Assembly: GCF_037975245.1 (NCBI RefSeq)
Contig: NC_092569.1
Span: 22,038,168 to 22,102,167 of the forward strand
Direction: 5' to 3'
Source of the DNA: Apostichopus japonicus
Lineage: Eukaryota; Echinodermata; Holothuroidea; Aspidochirotida; Stichopodidae
Length of the DNA stretch: 64,000 bases
Made by a program: the position numbers and the translations under genes. The first letter of the stretch is position 1; each line of letters begins with the position of its first letter. The notes beneath the pieces were generated by a model. That model was not told where the DNA came from. It saw only the letters and a program-made list of their open reading frames with translations, and ran no database searches. This document shows, piece by piece, positions 40,601-52,920 of this stretch.

Positions 40601-43266
40601 CCTTCACTAATAATAGTTCTATTATTCTTTTCAGTATCGTTAGAGGGCATCAGCAAACATGCAAATTGATTATTAATTACGCTTACTATGATTTGAGATA
40701 TGTAACTGCAGACTGGAGAGTGTGTATCTTCCCCATTCGTCTGTGATCCTAAAGTAGTCATAGTGCAGCCCATATGTAATATTTAACTCGGTGAAAATGT
40801 CCACACGAAGTTGGTAGTCTCTTTGGTTTGTTAAGTACGCTATTTTTTCAAGTCCGAGCCAAAATTCACTACCAGAGAAACCGAAACCATTTTTGTAGTC
40901 ATACCAGGTGCGATTAAAACCAACAGATCCGTCCAAGCGCCTTTCTAAGACCTGGAACCGTCAAAGAGAAACGTTTTATTAAATGCATAGATTGTTTTTC
41001 TGCGATGTCAATTTCATCGACACCACGTTATGAAAACATCGTTGCTTTCAATAAGATATTGTTTATCTGGTTTGTTAAAACACATATTAAATAGGCCGAA
41101 AAAGGTATATAATGATATTGTTGTATACTTCTTTTTCCCGTAACGGTTGTTTTTTTCTTACTTATATGTTTATATTTATATATGTCTAATAGAATCTTAT
41201 ACGCACCGTCCAAACCACATTTTCTAAATCAGTTTCGCAGTACACATCGAATGGTTCTGCACTCCCATCGGGCTTGATCTGGTAGACACCAGCGCCCGTA
41301 TTATATGTAGAGAACATGGTGAAGGCTTCATTACAATCACTCGGATACAGAGGTTGTTGAAGGAGGTCAAATATGTTTTTGTCTGCTCAGAAAAGGGAAT
41401 CGTAATGTCATGTGAAATTATAGTATTGGTTATTGTTAGGATACATTTCAATGTGTACTATTTTCGCCCTTTCGTCCAAGGATATCCCGGAATGACACAG
41501 AACGTTTTTAGGTAGTAACTACTACCATAATTTTTACTACACTGTATATTAGTGAATGACTCCTACGAAGATGATGGAAACTTCTCGAAGCAGGCATTGC
41601 TTCTATGCTTAGAAATCATGCAACGAGAGTATACAAGAAACTTCCAGAACACAGCTTGCACGCAAACATCAAGTAACTTAACAGCATCCCCATGCGACCG
41701 CCACGTTATTCTCTCTGTGTTCAGAAGCTCTATGTAGCCTAATGTAAAACTAGCTCCATTTTCACAATATTACTGCAAATAATGGTCTATAGACCAAACC
41801 GTTCACTGGTACTTAGTAAGATACTTTTGAGTATCGCATACTGTATATAAGCTTAAGTTAAGTGTCAAAGTAAGTAACTACAGTAATTGATTTCACCCTA
41901 ACCAATAATACTGTACTGATTGGTTTGGAAGAAGGTGTGTGAACGAGAATTCTATTTGAACGAAACATTGAACGATGCTTTATTTTTCCATTAATCGTCT
42001 TCCCGGTTTACGTAAGTTATTTGCATGCATTATCTGATGCCATTCCATTAATAACATTACTTTAATAGAAACATGAAAGGATAAACGTGCTGAATTGATT
42101 GTAACAACATGAGGTGCTAAAGGTTTGCAGAAGTGACAACATAGAACTCACCCAATGAAAGTGCAGTTACGTCCCTAGTTGCGGTAATCTTCCATTAAAA
42201 AAAAGGAATAAAGGGAAACGTTTTATCCATGCACAGTTGCATTATGAGGAATATAAGTAGTTTGTGTGTTACATGCACCCTTAGTTGATTTCATTAGTTT
42301 TCAATTAACCACCATATTAAAAGAAAATTAAGCAAATAACGAAATATATTAATTGCACTATATTAGTGCTATATTACCAATTTTTGCACTATATTACAAA
42401 CTGCTGCATGTCTATCAAATATCTAGCGACTGGACTTTCGCCCGGTCATATAAACATGTTTCATTTATAGAAATGTCTTACTTTTCAATGGATAAAAGTG
42501 TAGTGTTTTCTAGACTAAACACAAAAGTATTTTGAGGCAGGTCTGTCCCAGTTGCTATTTGTATCGCAGTTAGGCGTATTGTTGTTATGAGCACAAACAA
42601 CCATAAGCCAAATACTGCAAATACTGCATACGAAATAAAGCATTCATGTTGTATTAATCCTAGCTAGTCTATATCACGTGATGCACTCTTCCATAAGAGT
42701 TTTTACATTGTTTTCTAAAGAGCTAAACTATCAGTTACAGTATTAAGCAGCTGAGAGTAGACGAGTATTGCACCATGTCACAGTGCTTTCTCGTGTAACT
42801 TTAAACTAAAATGCAAAGTTAAGTAAAGATACGTCGAGGATGAAACAAAATAATGTAAATCAAAGCGATAATTTAATCACTTTTGTCGCAAATCCCTAAA
42901 CTTACAATAAAAAAACAATTGCAATTTTTCAACTTTTCTTGAGAAGAATTTTAGGTTCATGAGTTTTTACCTTTCCAATATGTAGTGCATGTTAAGGGTG
43001 GCCCTGGGATCGTTTAAGCAATTTCTCTTGAATTGTTGGGCATAGTTAGGGTATAAATTTAGTCACTCTCTTCTTAGATCTATACGTAAGTTGTGCTAAA
43101 TACTATGTTTATTCTCGTTGGAGTTGATAAGGAGAACTGGTACTGCTGCACACATAACATTCCTCCCCTGTATTCCCCCCTACATCCAACTTACCGTAGT
43201 ATTCCTATGAACGAAAGCAATGAACAGTACCCAATATAACCGTTGAATTAGCTTTAAAAGTTCCAT
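34237..43266 (-). CDS. Gene 2: secreted fibrinogen-like / 7x SRCR protein
   Basis: Paralogue of gene 1 with 11 exons and about 895 residues: signal peptide, 37-nt linker exon, shortened fibrinogen-like domain, seven SRCR domains. Every junction keeps the phases seen in gene 1, and exon lengths are identical (72, 37, 176, 265, 306 x 6, 302). No stop or broken splice site is seen in the listed exons, so both copies look functional. The difference in SRCR number (7 against 10) comes from gain or loss of exon-intron units and from exon decay. Expected to be secreted with a recognition or adhesion role; this is inferred from domain families, not shown by the sequence. Confidence 0.8.
34566..34641. 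repeat. (TA)n microsatellite
   Basis: About 75 bp of TA repeat 28 bp from the terminal-exon acceptor, the same place as the larger repeat in gene 1. Confidence 0.95.
35193..35498 (-). CDS. Gene 2 exon 10: SRCR domain 6
   Basis: 306-bp exon, [57 protein letters not shown]. The first two thirds are almost the same as exon 9. Confidence 0.85.
35887..36192 (-). CDS. Gene 2 exon 9: SRCR domain 5
   Basis: 306-bp exon, [54 protein letters not shown]. Exon and upstream intron are nearly identical to exon 10 and its intron (35499-35600), indicating a recent exon duplication or conversion. Confidence 0.85.
36808..37113 (-). CDS. Gene 2 exon 8: SRCR domain 4
   Basis: 306-bp exon, [57 protein letters not shown]. 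The acceptor is GAAG, a variant of the GCAG used elsewhere. Confidence 0.85.
37511..37816 (-). CDS. Gene 2 exon 7: SRCR domain 3
   Basis: 306-bp exon, [54 protein letters not shown]. Counterpart of gene 1 exon 6 by its upstream relic. Confidence 0.85.
37843..37899 (-). pseudogene. Half-exon SRCR relic
   Basis: [19 protein letters not shown] then intron-like sequence; paralogous to 15820-15876 in gene 1, so it predates the gene duplication. Confidence 0.7.
38283..38588 (-). CDS. Gene 2 exon 6: SRCR domain 2
   Basis: 306-bp exon, [59 protein letters not shown]. Its counterpart in gene 1 (16262-16477) is dead. Confidence 0.85.
39090..39190 (-). pseudogene. SRCR exon trace
   Basis: Only a scrap recalling the CRQLGY coding block (complement of CATAACCAAGT at about 39100) remains, followed by sequence paralogous to 16485-16560. 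Very weak as an exon in itself. Confidence 0.35.
39818..40123 (-). CDS. Gene 2 exon 5: SRCR domain 1
   Basis: 306-bp exon, [56 protein letters not shown]. The CGK variant at the domain start is shared with gene 1 SRCR domain 1. Confidence 0.85.
40687..40951 (-). CDS. Gene 2 exon 4: fibrinogen-like domain, second part
   Basis: [43 protein letters not shown]. Ends at the same early point as gene 1, before the C-terminal third of the family fold. Confidence 0.85.
41207..41382 (-). CDS. Gene 2 exon 3: fibrinogen-like domain, first part
   Basis: [40 protein letters not shown]. Same length and splice sites as in gene 1. Confidence 0.85.
42152..42188 (-). CDS. Gene 2 exon 2: 37-nt linker exon
   Basis: [12 protein letters not shown] plus one base, phase 0 to 1, G|GTGAGT donor. 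The copy in gene 1 differs by one residue. Confidence 0.55.
43195..43266 (-). CDS. Gene 2 exon 1: signal peptide
   Basis: [18 protein letters not shown] and six further residues; hydrophobic core conserved with gene 1; donor ACG|GTAAGT. Confidence 0.75.
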
Positions 43267-43484
43267 GTTTCCTCTCTTGAGAACAGGTCATATATTGAAC
43301 ACAAACTGTGTAATACAATCTTTAGTAAAATTACTAGTTTTATCTCCCTAACGGAAATAGCGGCAAACATTTTCAAACGGGATACTGACAGCTAAGGATG
43401 CAGTCTTGTTATGCATCGTTGCCATTTAAGAGGAAACCTCTACAGATGTTGCTTTAACCCTTTTACTAATGCCCTCCTCCCTTC

Positions 43485-43485
<1 letters not shown>

Positions 43486-43543
<58 letters not shown>
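43486..43543. repeat. (TA)n microsatellite
   Basis: Short TA repeat upstream of gene 2. Confidence 0.95.
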
Positions 43544-43546
<3 letters not shown>

Positions 43547-43903
43547 CTGCTGCTATAAGGAAGTCAGTTATTGCTTCTATAATGAAATCAGTTGCTCGTC
43601 TGGGTATTCATTAAAACTAATCTTCCAGTTTAGCGAGCTTTGTGTCACCAATAGAACAGTTATAAAGAGTTTAGAATATAAGTCAGCTTCGAAGAGAGAT
43701 ACAAGTTTTAACTAAACAGAATGTGGTTATTGCTAAGGATGTGACTATATAATAGGATGATACAAGGCGCTGAGTATGCTGCTGTCACAACACTCATCAC
43801 TGTCGTGTTTTTCTTTGATTTGCGAATTATTTCGTTGTTTTATCATCTTTGTTTTGCCTTGATTCATAGATATATATTAAGATTCGCATCCATGGATCTC
43901 AGT

Positions 43904-44479
43904 CATAGGCGTAGGAGGCGGGGAGGGGGCTGGGGGGGGACTGCAGTCTCCCCCAACCAACATTTGCTGTGAAAATTCGGGCAGTATGCTGAGAATTTTT
44001 CGGGTACCTAGTGAAAGAAGAATAATTTGCAATGTGTTTTTCAATTTTTTTTTGTGAAAATTCGGCAATATGCTGAGAATTTTTCGGGCACCTACTGAAA
44101 GAAGAATAATTTTCAGGGTGTTTTTTATTTTATTTTTTTTGTGAAAGTTTGGGCAATATGCTGAGAATTTTTCGGGCACCTAGTGAAAGAAGAATAATTT
44201 GCAAGGTGCTTTTCAATGGTTAAACTTATATTTTTATCATCATGATTGTTGTAACGACTCCCCCAATAATTCTAACCAATATGGAAGGGTAATAACACGG
44301 AAAATGACTGTATGTTATTGGCATGTGATGTAATACCCGATGAATACCTGTATGATATGCACATTAACATGTTGAACGCGCGGGGAGAAGGGGAAATATT
44401 TTAGTTATATTTTTCGGGCAAGTCGTTACAAGCCCCCCCCCCCCCAAAAAAAAAATCATATTAGGCTCCTACGCCTATA
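43904..44479. mobile_element. hAT-like non-autonomous element
   Basis: 576 bp flanked by an 8-bp target duplication ATCTCAGT (43896-43903 and 44480-44487). Terminal inverted repeats are CATAGGCGTAGGAG and its inverse, with one mismatch at the outermost base. The interior has G-rich and C-rich ends and three tandem units of about 90 bp (TGCTGAGAATTTTTCGGGCA type). Flanking module copy 1 lacks the insertion. The 8-bp duplication fits the hAT superfamily; no coding region. Confidence 0.8.
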
Positions 44480-44779
44480 ATCTCAGTGATATTTGAACCA
44501 AACAGGACTGGTCTGCAAATGATCTTCCACCTAAGCTACCAGCTCTCCATTCACACAGGTAAATCCAACGAATGTCAAATGCATGTCAATCATACATCCA
44601 AATGGAATAATAATAATTAACTAGATCACAACACCATTTATCTACTGAAAGATCTTATTATATTCAAGTTTCATCGGCACAGATGATAGACAAATTTACG
44701 CCGACAGTTAGCTTAACCCGCCAATCGTCGCAGAGCTGGACCAAAGGCAATACACATCAACAAAATGTAAACAATGTTG

Positions 44780-45590
44780 TATTTACTTTATCACCGGTTT
44801 TCTAGATCATCAAGTGCTGACGTCCAAGTTAGCCTTACTCAATCCACTTTCCGTGAAGCACAAGCTCTTGGTACACATGATATCTTTTGAGAGAAGCATT
44901 TTGACTTTTTTGCCATCACAGAAACCTGGCTAGGGACAGACATCGATCAGGCCACCATTGCTGAAATAAGACCACCGGGTTACAAATTTCACCATTAGTC
45001 ACTTCAAATTAGAAGAGGGGGTTTAGTTTGGCTATGTCGCAATGAAAGTCTTGTCGTGAATGCCATAAGACTGGCTAAACGTAAACACAAGGATGATCTC
45101 ATTTGTAACAACTCACCAAACCAGAAGTTTCTGTTCAAGACAGTCAGGGGGATTTAAGGGTGTAAAGATAATGTAACAAACCCTTCCCAAAAGTTTGTAT
45201 GCACCGTTACAATGAGATACATTTGTTGACTTCCTGTCGGAGCTAGAATAAGCTTGGTCCAACGATTAGCCTTCACTCTTCAACCAGCAGTACCATTGTC
45301 CAAACTCTAGCTTATCCGTAATTCCAGCTTACCCGTTTTGACATTATTCCTAATCCCCATGTATTTACGTACTTGCAACATAATTTATATATATTGTTAA
45401 CTTTTCTTTGTCCAGTGGTAAGTTCCCTTCTGCTTTAAAACAAGCTATGGTATCACCGTACCTGAAAACGGCTAATGTCGACCCAGATTGCTTGAAGAAT
45501 TACAGAAACTTCTCTCAAATCAACCATTCATTGCAAAAGTCAATGAGAAGGTTGTTTACTGCCGACGGTCGAGATATAAACGTATCATAG
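44780..45590 (+). pseudogene. Decayed non-LTR retrotransposon (LINE), copy 2
   Basis: Endonuclease remnant DFFAITETWLGTD, then IRPPGYKFHH, and reverse transcriptase remnant SSGKFPSALKQAMVSPYL, then DPDCLKNYR, with stops and deletions between. Paralogous to 1105-1889. Confidence 0.7.
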
Positions 45591-47708
45591 TACTAAGACT
45601 GCGTAATTCGAGAACTGAATGAAATCCTGTCTGTCATTGATGATAATAAACTTGTACTTTTTGCTATAGCAGTGCAGTTATTTGTGACTCAGCAGACATG
45701 TTTCTCATATATCAGAGCTTAGTAAATGCCTCTACCAGTGATCTAATATATGAAGATTCAAGAACGCTATCGTGAAGATGCGTAGGAAGGGATCCCATAA
45801 ACGCCATACACTTGTAGTGAAATGGTCAAGACTTTCTACACTTCCGTACGTAGTCACGTATATTGCTGAGTCGCCAACCATACTATTATCAATTGCTTGT
45901 TGGTCAAATAGGCTTACTGTGTAGTGCACGGTGCAGGAAGCGAGTTATTATGAGTTAGCAAACTGCAGAGAGAACAAGTCCTAGTGCCAGAGAAATAACA
46001 CGAAGTGAATTTATTCACTGAATTTTGAAATATACAGCTATGAAAAGCCATTATTTCAATTAGAATTAACAAGATAATGCATTTATTCTAGTGCACGATA
46101 ATCTATTAATGTCAGGTAGGATACGTGACGGTTATGACAGATTTGATCAATCGTAACTAAATATTATTTTGAATGTGTACATGAAAGACTTACATGTTCA
46201 TGTTTGTACAAGTCAAGCAGAAAATAACTCTCACAATATTGCACGAATTAAACCAAGCTTTCGTTCTCTATTGCAGAGGCGCATGGCAACCATTCAGCTG
46301 AACGGCATTGCCAATCGTGCTCTGTTACATTCGCAAACCTTAAGCTTTGTCCATTACATATCATATAATGCAGAAAAAAACGATAAGTTTGGATGGAATC
46401 ATATGGATTTAGTTAATTCTAAATGAGAATTTTCTTAATGTTTTTGGGCTGAACTATAACAAATATTTTAAATTAGCCGTAGTTGAGCGATATGTTAACT
46501 TTCTGAGGCTGCCTTAAATTTAAAGATTTATGTATTTGCTCGAACAAAACTGAAAATGTAAACGACAGATTTTTTTGTAAATTTATTTAATTGCACTCAT
46601 TTTGGTTACGACACACGACGATATATAGGTTCACGAGCAGTAACTCCGTTATTTAACTTTCATGACGTCATTGATAAATGTCATAACTTTTATATATGTA
46701 AGAGGCTAAAATGCTATGGTTACTCGAAAATGATGGTGCCGTATGTCTGAGCTACCAGATATTGTAAAAAAAAAAGTTGAAAGCCAAGGTCAGTACTGAA
46801 CCGCTTCACAAATGTTACTGAATACCACTCAGAGTTTCCAGCATCTTTAATTTCAGTACATGCCTGTGTACTAATTCCATGATAATATGTTTGTTAATTT
46901 GTATTATTTTGGAGAGCTTAAATTGTTATCTCGACATCCTTTACCCTTCGAAATTGTACGATTCTTTGAGATGAGAACAAGTGAGTACTATTTCATTTTG
47001 AATAAGAAAGCTAAGAGAAGTGAACAACGATAAAGTGAATATAATTTTATTTTATTCAATGAATCCACGGACAGCAGTCTCATAAGACTGTTTTCATAGT
47101 TCAAAACCAGCCAAACCGAATTGTACAGCTTTGCTTATAATAGCGTTTTCGACTTGAATATATTGCGCATTTATATGCATCTGTGTTATATCATGATAAC
47201 ACGTGTAATGCTAGAGACACATTTTATTGCGGCCTGCGTTAAAAAAAATATAAAAAAAATACGTAAGCAAGATGCATGTGATGATAACGACTGTCCATTG
47301 GAGTCTACACAGGCCTAGTTTCAGTGATTACCTTCGTACACAGTACAGCGTTTACCGATAGAAACGAGCTGGAAAACAAAATCCCACGCGCGAGTAGTCT
47401 TCGTTTACCAGTCGTCCAACCATTACTAATCTATAATACCACTACGATATTCTGTATTGTATCTTTAACATATCTAGCTCTCGCATGCTCCCAAAACATA
47501 ACACGTGTTAGTATGTCATAACACCCTGGCATATAAATGCATAATATGCTACACGTTAAGAACAAATATAAGCTCACACCTTTTCGGCTTGGGTGTCAAA
47601 ACAAGTATTTACAGAATTTGATGCACTTTTCTTTTAAACTCAGAACTTTACAAAGGAAATTGGTAAAAATCTTGACACATTATTCACAGTGAAATAAACA
47701 TAAATATA

Positions 47709-47934
47709 GGCGGAGTGTATAGGCTAGTGGTTAACGCCGGCGTCTCCCAGTCATGAGATCCCCGGTTCGATTCCCCGCCGACAGCAATGTGTGTCGTCTG
47801 GCAAGGGTGTTGTTCAATAACAACTTCCTGACATGGACGTTAAATGGATGTGTGCCGAGAGATTGGCTTCGGTCAGCTTGCGAGTCTACAAGCCTCCATG
47901 GCTTCTTTCGCGAGTTCCTGCTTGCGGGAAGATC
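47709..47934 (+). mobile_element. tRNA-derived SINE, copy 1
   Basis: The head carries Pol III promoter boxes: A box TAGGCTAGTGG (about 47720-47730) and a perfect B box GGTTCGATTCC (47764-47774), in a tRNA-like context. A tRNA-unrelated body follows to 47934, then a long CATA tail. A second copy in inverse orientation is at 48899-49086, which shows this is an interspersed family and not a tRNA gene. Confidence 0.85.
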
Positions 47935-48434
47935 ATACATACATACATACATACATACATACATACATACATACATACATACATACATACATACATACAT
48001 ACATACATACATACATACATACATACATACATACATACATACATACATACATACATACATACATACATACATACATACATACATACATACATACATACAT
48101 ACATACATACATACATACATACATACATACATACATACATACATACATACATACATACATACATACATACATACATACATACATACATACATACATACAT
48201 ACATACATACATACATACATACATACATACATACATACATACATACATACATACATACATACATACATACATACATACATACATACATACATACATACAT
48301 ACATACATACATACATACATACATACATACATACATACATACATACATACATACATACATACATACATACATACATACATACATACATACATACATACAT
48401 ACATACATACATACATACATACATACATACATAC
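47935..48434. repeat. (CATA)n SINE tail microsatellite
   Basis: 500 bp of pure tetranucleotide repeat directly after the SINE body. The long open frames (YIHT and CMYV repeats) on both strands are artefacts. Confidence 0.95.
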
Positions 48435-48579
48435 GCACCCAATGAGTAAAGTCGGGACATGCTTTTTCATCCCATTTTCTCCACATAACCCGGGACCTGT
48501 AGGAAACTTGTGTGTAGGGTGGGGACATGTCTGTAAAATATACTATTTACCATTTAAGGGCAAAATAACCCTTTGAGCT

Positions 48580-49450
48580 AAATAAAATACTATAAAAGAT
48601 GTAAAGAAATGAAAGAAATGGCTAGTTTGTAAATGCACAATCCCCCAAAACACAGGACATGATTAGGCACCACGTGCAATGTCAGGACATAGTGTGCATG
48701 TACCAATAAACCCAAGACATCAAAAATAACTCAAATAATGTGCATGCATTTACCCAGGTTAGGGCAAAACTTGCTGTTTGACTTACTAAAATACTGCAAA
48801 ACATGTAAATAAATGAAGGAAATGGCTAGTCTGAAAAAAATGACACAATCCCCCAAAACACAGGACATTATTAAGCACCACGTGCAATGCCAGGACATGT
48901 ATGTATGTATGTATAGTGATCTTCCCGCAAGCAGGAACTCGCGAAAGAAGCCATGGAGGCTTATAGACTCGCAAGCTGACCGTAGCCAATCTCTCGGCAC
49001 ACATCCATTTAACGTCCATGTCGGGAAGTTGTTATTGAACAACACCCTTGCCAGACGACACACATTGCTGTCGGCGGGGAATCGCCGACATAGAGTGAAT
49101 GTACCAATAAACCCAAGACATCAAAAATAACTCAAATAATGTGCATGCATTTACCCAGGTTAGGGCAAAACTTGCTGTTTGACTTACTAAAATACTGCAA
49201 AACATGTAAATAAATGAAGGAAATGGCTAGTCTGAAAAAAATGACACAATCCCCCAAAACACAGGACATGATTAGGCACCACGTGCAATGCCAGGACATA
49301 GAGTGAACGTACCAATAAACCCAAGACATAAAAAATAACTCAAATAATGTGCATGCATATATCCAGGTTAGGGCAAAACTTGCTGTTTGACTTATTAAAA
49401 TACTACAAAACATGTAAATAAATGAAGGAAATGGCTAGTCTGAAAAAAAT
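48580..49450. repeat. Roughly 208-bp tandem repeat
   Basis: Units with the landmark CCCCCAAAACACAGGACAT at about 48643, 48850 and 49251 (spacing 207, then 401 because a 193-bp SINE insertion sits in unit 2). Each also has ACCAATAAACCCAAGACAT and CATGTAAATAAATGAAGGAA. Confidence 0.85.
48899..49086 (-). mobile_element. tRNA-derived SINE, copy 2 (5'-truncated)
   Basis: Inverse copy of the SINE at 47709, lacking most of the tRNA head (it starts within the B box region). A short TATG tail lies at 48899-48914. The target duplication GACAT (48894-48898 and 49087-49091) is confirmed by the uninterrupted satellite unit at 49295. Confidence 0.85.
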
Positions 49451-50800
49451 GCGCTTAAATTTCAGGGGGCTTCTTTCCCTGGACCCTCCAATAACGCGGG
49501 TCACTTGACACCACACCAGGTACCTACAACATACAATTTAATCGTTGGCACTTGGGCCCACCCGGTTTGACTAAAAAACTGGCGAGAACCCTGACACATG
49601 ATAAGTTCAGTCAAATAAAGTATTTCTCAGAATTTTTTTTTAATGCAAGCAAGATTTAAATAATGCAGCCAGGGCTTAGATCATTTTTTTATGCCGGGTG
49701 TGATGTTCATGCTTAACAATTATGCATTAGGAAACAATAACTTCAACAGTAATGAGAATCCACTCTCAAACACAGGTCATGTAAGGCAGGAAATGACGAC
49801 AACAAGGCTCAGTGGTAGATTTTCTAATTTATTTATAAAATAAAGCAACACCCTGCAAGAGGAATAATAGAGTTAAGAAAATGTTAGAATGTTCTGATAT
49901 ATTAGCGTGTACACAAATTTTGCTATTATAACATATCCGACTGACATAGTGTTACATTCATACAGTATGTTAACTTAATATTCCCTCATTCCTATATGTG
50001 CGAGAATTTCATCAGAGTCCACTTAAAATAAATTAAGCAACTCTTTCAACAAGAAATATGGTATTAAATCAATTGGATTATGAAGTAAATGTTATGACAA
50101 TAAGTATACAATAACTTATGCTACCATTGTTTAAATAACTCCTGGTTCTGCAGTTGGCAGCGAAACGTGTGAGAACACAAAGTTACCCTGGGCTATAACA
50201 CATTTTTCGGAACATCAAGTTACCCTGTGGACACATGAGGGAACACTCATTACCACTACTTTAAATACGGAAAAGTAGGCAGGAACACACTGTATACCTT
50301 TTACTAAATTCTGGCAGGAACACAGTACACCTGGTCCGTACAGAGTACGTCATCACTCTCGCAACGACATAATAATAATAGCCACGCCACAATTGCCTCT
50401 ACTGCTTTTTTATGTTAACCCTCAGACCATGTAAGAAAATAATTAGGGGCGAGTACTACATCTTGTCTGCAACATGAGCACATGAATTCATATCACTTTA
50501 TTTTACTCTTTTGAGGGCTGATTTGTTTTGTTTTACCAATATGTCAGTTGACGCTAACTCTCATACATGCAGAAGAAAATGTTGTAAGATTTACTCTCAA
50601 ACATATAAGGACTTACAACATCTTCTTTTGCAACATAATGGGCTAAATCCTCACATAAAAACCATTTATATTTTAAATGGAATATATACTTGAAGAATAG
50701 AGGCCATATGGTTCATTGTTCCTGTTTGCCTGAAGGTAATGCCATTACAAATACTCTAGCCCAGGGCTATTAAAAGGTATATCCCTGATAAAGTCGGAGG
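49451..50800. other. Non-coding, nothing recognised
   Basis: No convincing exon. One motif (CTCTCAAACACAGGTCATGTAA near 49765, quoted only in part: CAAACACAGGTCAT) recalls the neighbouring satellites. Confidence 0.5.
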
Positions 50801-52010
50801 ACATTGCTAAAAATTAAGGTAATACAGATATCCATCCTCACACACATGTCCATGCATACTTGATAAAGTTGGGTATAATATAAATATTTAATGCATGGCT
50901 GAACTATAAACTCCAGCAGGACAATTTGAATCTATACTTAAGCTCATATAACCATTTGGACTATATTTAATATAGTAGGAGACCATGGCCATTAACTAAA
51001 GATAACTTCATTAGGCATAACTTACGTATATAAACAACAAAAAGGACACTGTAACAGGCATATGGCCTATATAAATGTCTGTGATAGTACTACAGCAAAC
51101 TTCACCAGGAAGATAGAAAGCAACCATACCCAAAATACTTTAATCAAAAGTGAATTCTTGTTAAACTAGGTTGTTGTAAAAAAAAGTATGGTAATCCATT
51201 CTCAAATGCAGGACAATGTAACAGGCATATAGCCAATATGGGAGTCAATGACGATTTTACAGGTGATTTCAACAGAATGATTGAATGACAACTTTAAGCA
51301 TAAGCCCTTGTTGAAAGGTATGCTCTTGATGAAAGAGTTAGAAGAACATAAATGGAGAAAATGTCAGGAAATATGGAAATCCATGAAACATGTTAATAGC
51401 GATAGGGCCTTTACAAAAGTCAATGACTTTAACACAAGACATTTCATCATGAAGATTGAAAGCTATCCAAAATCACAGGCCCCTATTGAAAGGTACAACT
51501 GTGTTTGATAGAATAGCTAGAACATTAAAACAGTCAGGAAATATTTAGATCCATCCTACACACAGGACAATTGTATCTAACATAGGGCCTATATAAGAGT
51601 CCAGGATAATACTACAGTAAACTTCACCATGCAAGATGATTGAAAGCCATCCTAAATCACAGGCACTTGTTAATTGGTGATTCCATGATAAAATAGGAGA
51701 ACATAAATAAAAAATCAAATGTCATAACATTACTTAAGTCATCCCCAAACACAGGATAAAGTTACATGCATAAATCCTCTACGTATGGGAGTCAATGACT
51801 ATAACACAAAAACTTCACCAAAATGTATGAAAGCTGCCAAAATCACAGGCCTTTGTTGAAAGGTACAAATGTTCTGATAGAACAGGAGAACATTAAAAAA
51901 TAGAAGGAAATTTATCTGGGATAGGGCCTATATTAGAGTCCAGGATAATACTACAGTAAACTTCACGATACAAGATGACAGAAAGCCATCCTAGATCACA
52001 GGCACTAGAT
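50801..52010. repeat. Degenerate part of the 470-bp satellite
   Basis: Scattered, imperfect copies of the unit found at 52921-54680 (for example GGGCCTATATAAGAGTCCAGG near 51585, quoted in part as CATAGGGCCTATATAAGAG). Confidence 0.65.
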
Positions 52011-52016
52011 CACAGG

Positions 52017-52112
52017 CATACAAGGCAGGGGGGGGGACAGACTGCCCCCCCCAAATTTACAGAGGACAAATTCTGGCAAAAGTCCTGAAAAATTCGGACA
52101 GTCTAAGTAAAT

Positions 52113-52175
<63 letters not shown>

Positions 52176-52905
52176 CAATAGCTTGCCCGAATCTTTTTCA
52201 AATATATGCCCGACAATGCCATGATTTTCTTTATTTAGCATCATGATGCCCAAATATTTCTGTGTAACACCACCGCAAGCGCAGCTCATCTGGGCTACTA
52301 GCTTTTTGCACGATCAAATTTTTCAACTAGTCAACTGTATACCTGGACATTCCCGACATGAGTGTATATCAGACACATTTTTTTTCATAGATGGGGGCGG
52401 GGGGGGGATGCCTACAAGCCTAAAAGTACAGGTTTATCATATTCTTTGTTATATTTTATTTTTTCTGTGAGACAAATTGCAGTCTTACCCGACACATGGA
52501 CAATATCCCGCCTACGTGTCATTGAACAATGTATGTTTTTCTGGAGGTAGCTGAGTACTGCGTTAAAATAATAAATATGGTAACTAAATAGGAGCTTAAG
52601 AAATATACTGTCCTATTTTTCCCCTTCAAAATGATGTTACAATTTTTCAACTTGTAATTTACCGATATTTTAGGGAAGTGTAAATTTCTAAACTGTGAGG
52701 TTATAAAATAAAGAATGTTTAGATGCAACTTGCAAGGCCTCAGAAGTGCCGTTTCCGGCAATCTGAGAGGCACCTTTCGCCCAAAATTTTCTTGTACGCT
52801 ATGCGCCAACCGATGGTGGCGCTCCGCTTAGATAGTGTCACGGGAACTTTCGAGCACAACAATTTCTGCCCCCCCCCCAAACTTAAATGGTCCCCTACGC
52901 CTATG
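52017..52905. mobile_element. Probable hAT-like element, second member
   Basis: Right end CCCTACGCCTATG is the inverse of the terminal repeat of the 43904 element; the left end CATACAAGGCAGGGG is a weaker match. Like that element it has a G-run start, a C-run end and AATTCGG/GCCCGA motifs, plus an internal TA repeat at 52112-52173. It interrupts the 470-bp satellite. No target duplication is evident. Confidence 0.55.
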
Positions 52906-52920
52906 ATAGAAGAACAATAA

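Larger units (their letters stand above)
43757..47708. repeat. Flanking module, copy 3
   Basis: Third direct copy of the module, matching 1-3560 and 20880-22598 plus 28629-28960. It preserves the empty target site of the 6-kb element at 47415-47430, carries a decayed LINE, and has its own hAT-like insertion. Homology stops exactly where a SINE begins (47709). Confidence 0.8.

Noticed and set aside
47709-47783. A functional tRNA gene
   Set aside because: It has A and B boxes, but the stems pair poorly, it is fused to a SINE body and tail, and a second body copy lies at 48899.
47731-48576. Long open frames of YIHT and CMYV repeats on both strands
   Set aside because: They are translations of a CATA microsatellite, whose period of 4 keeps every frame open.
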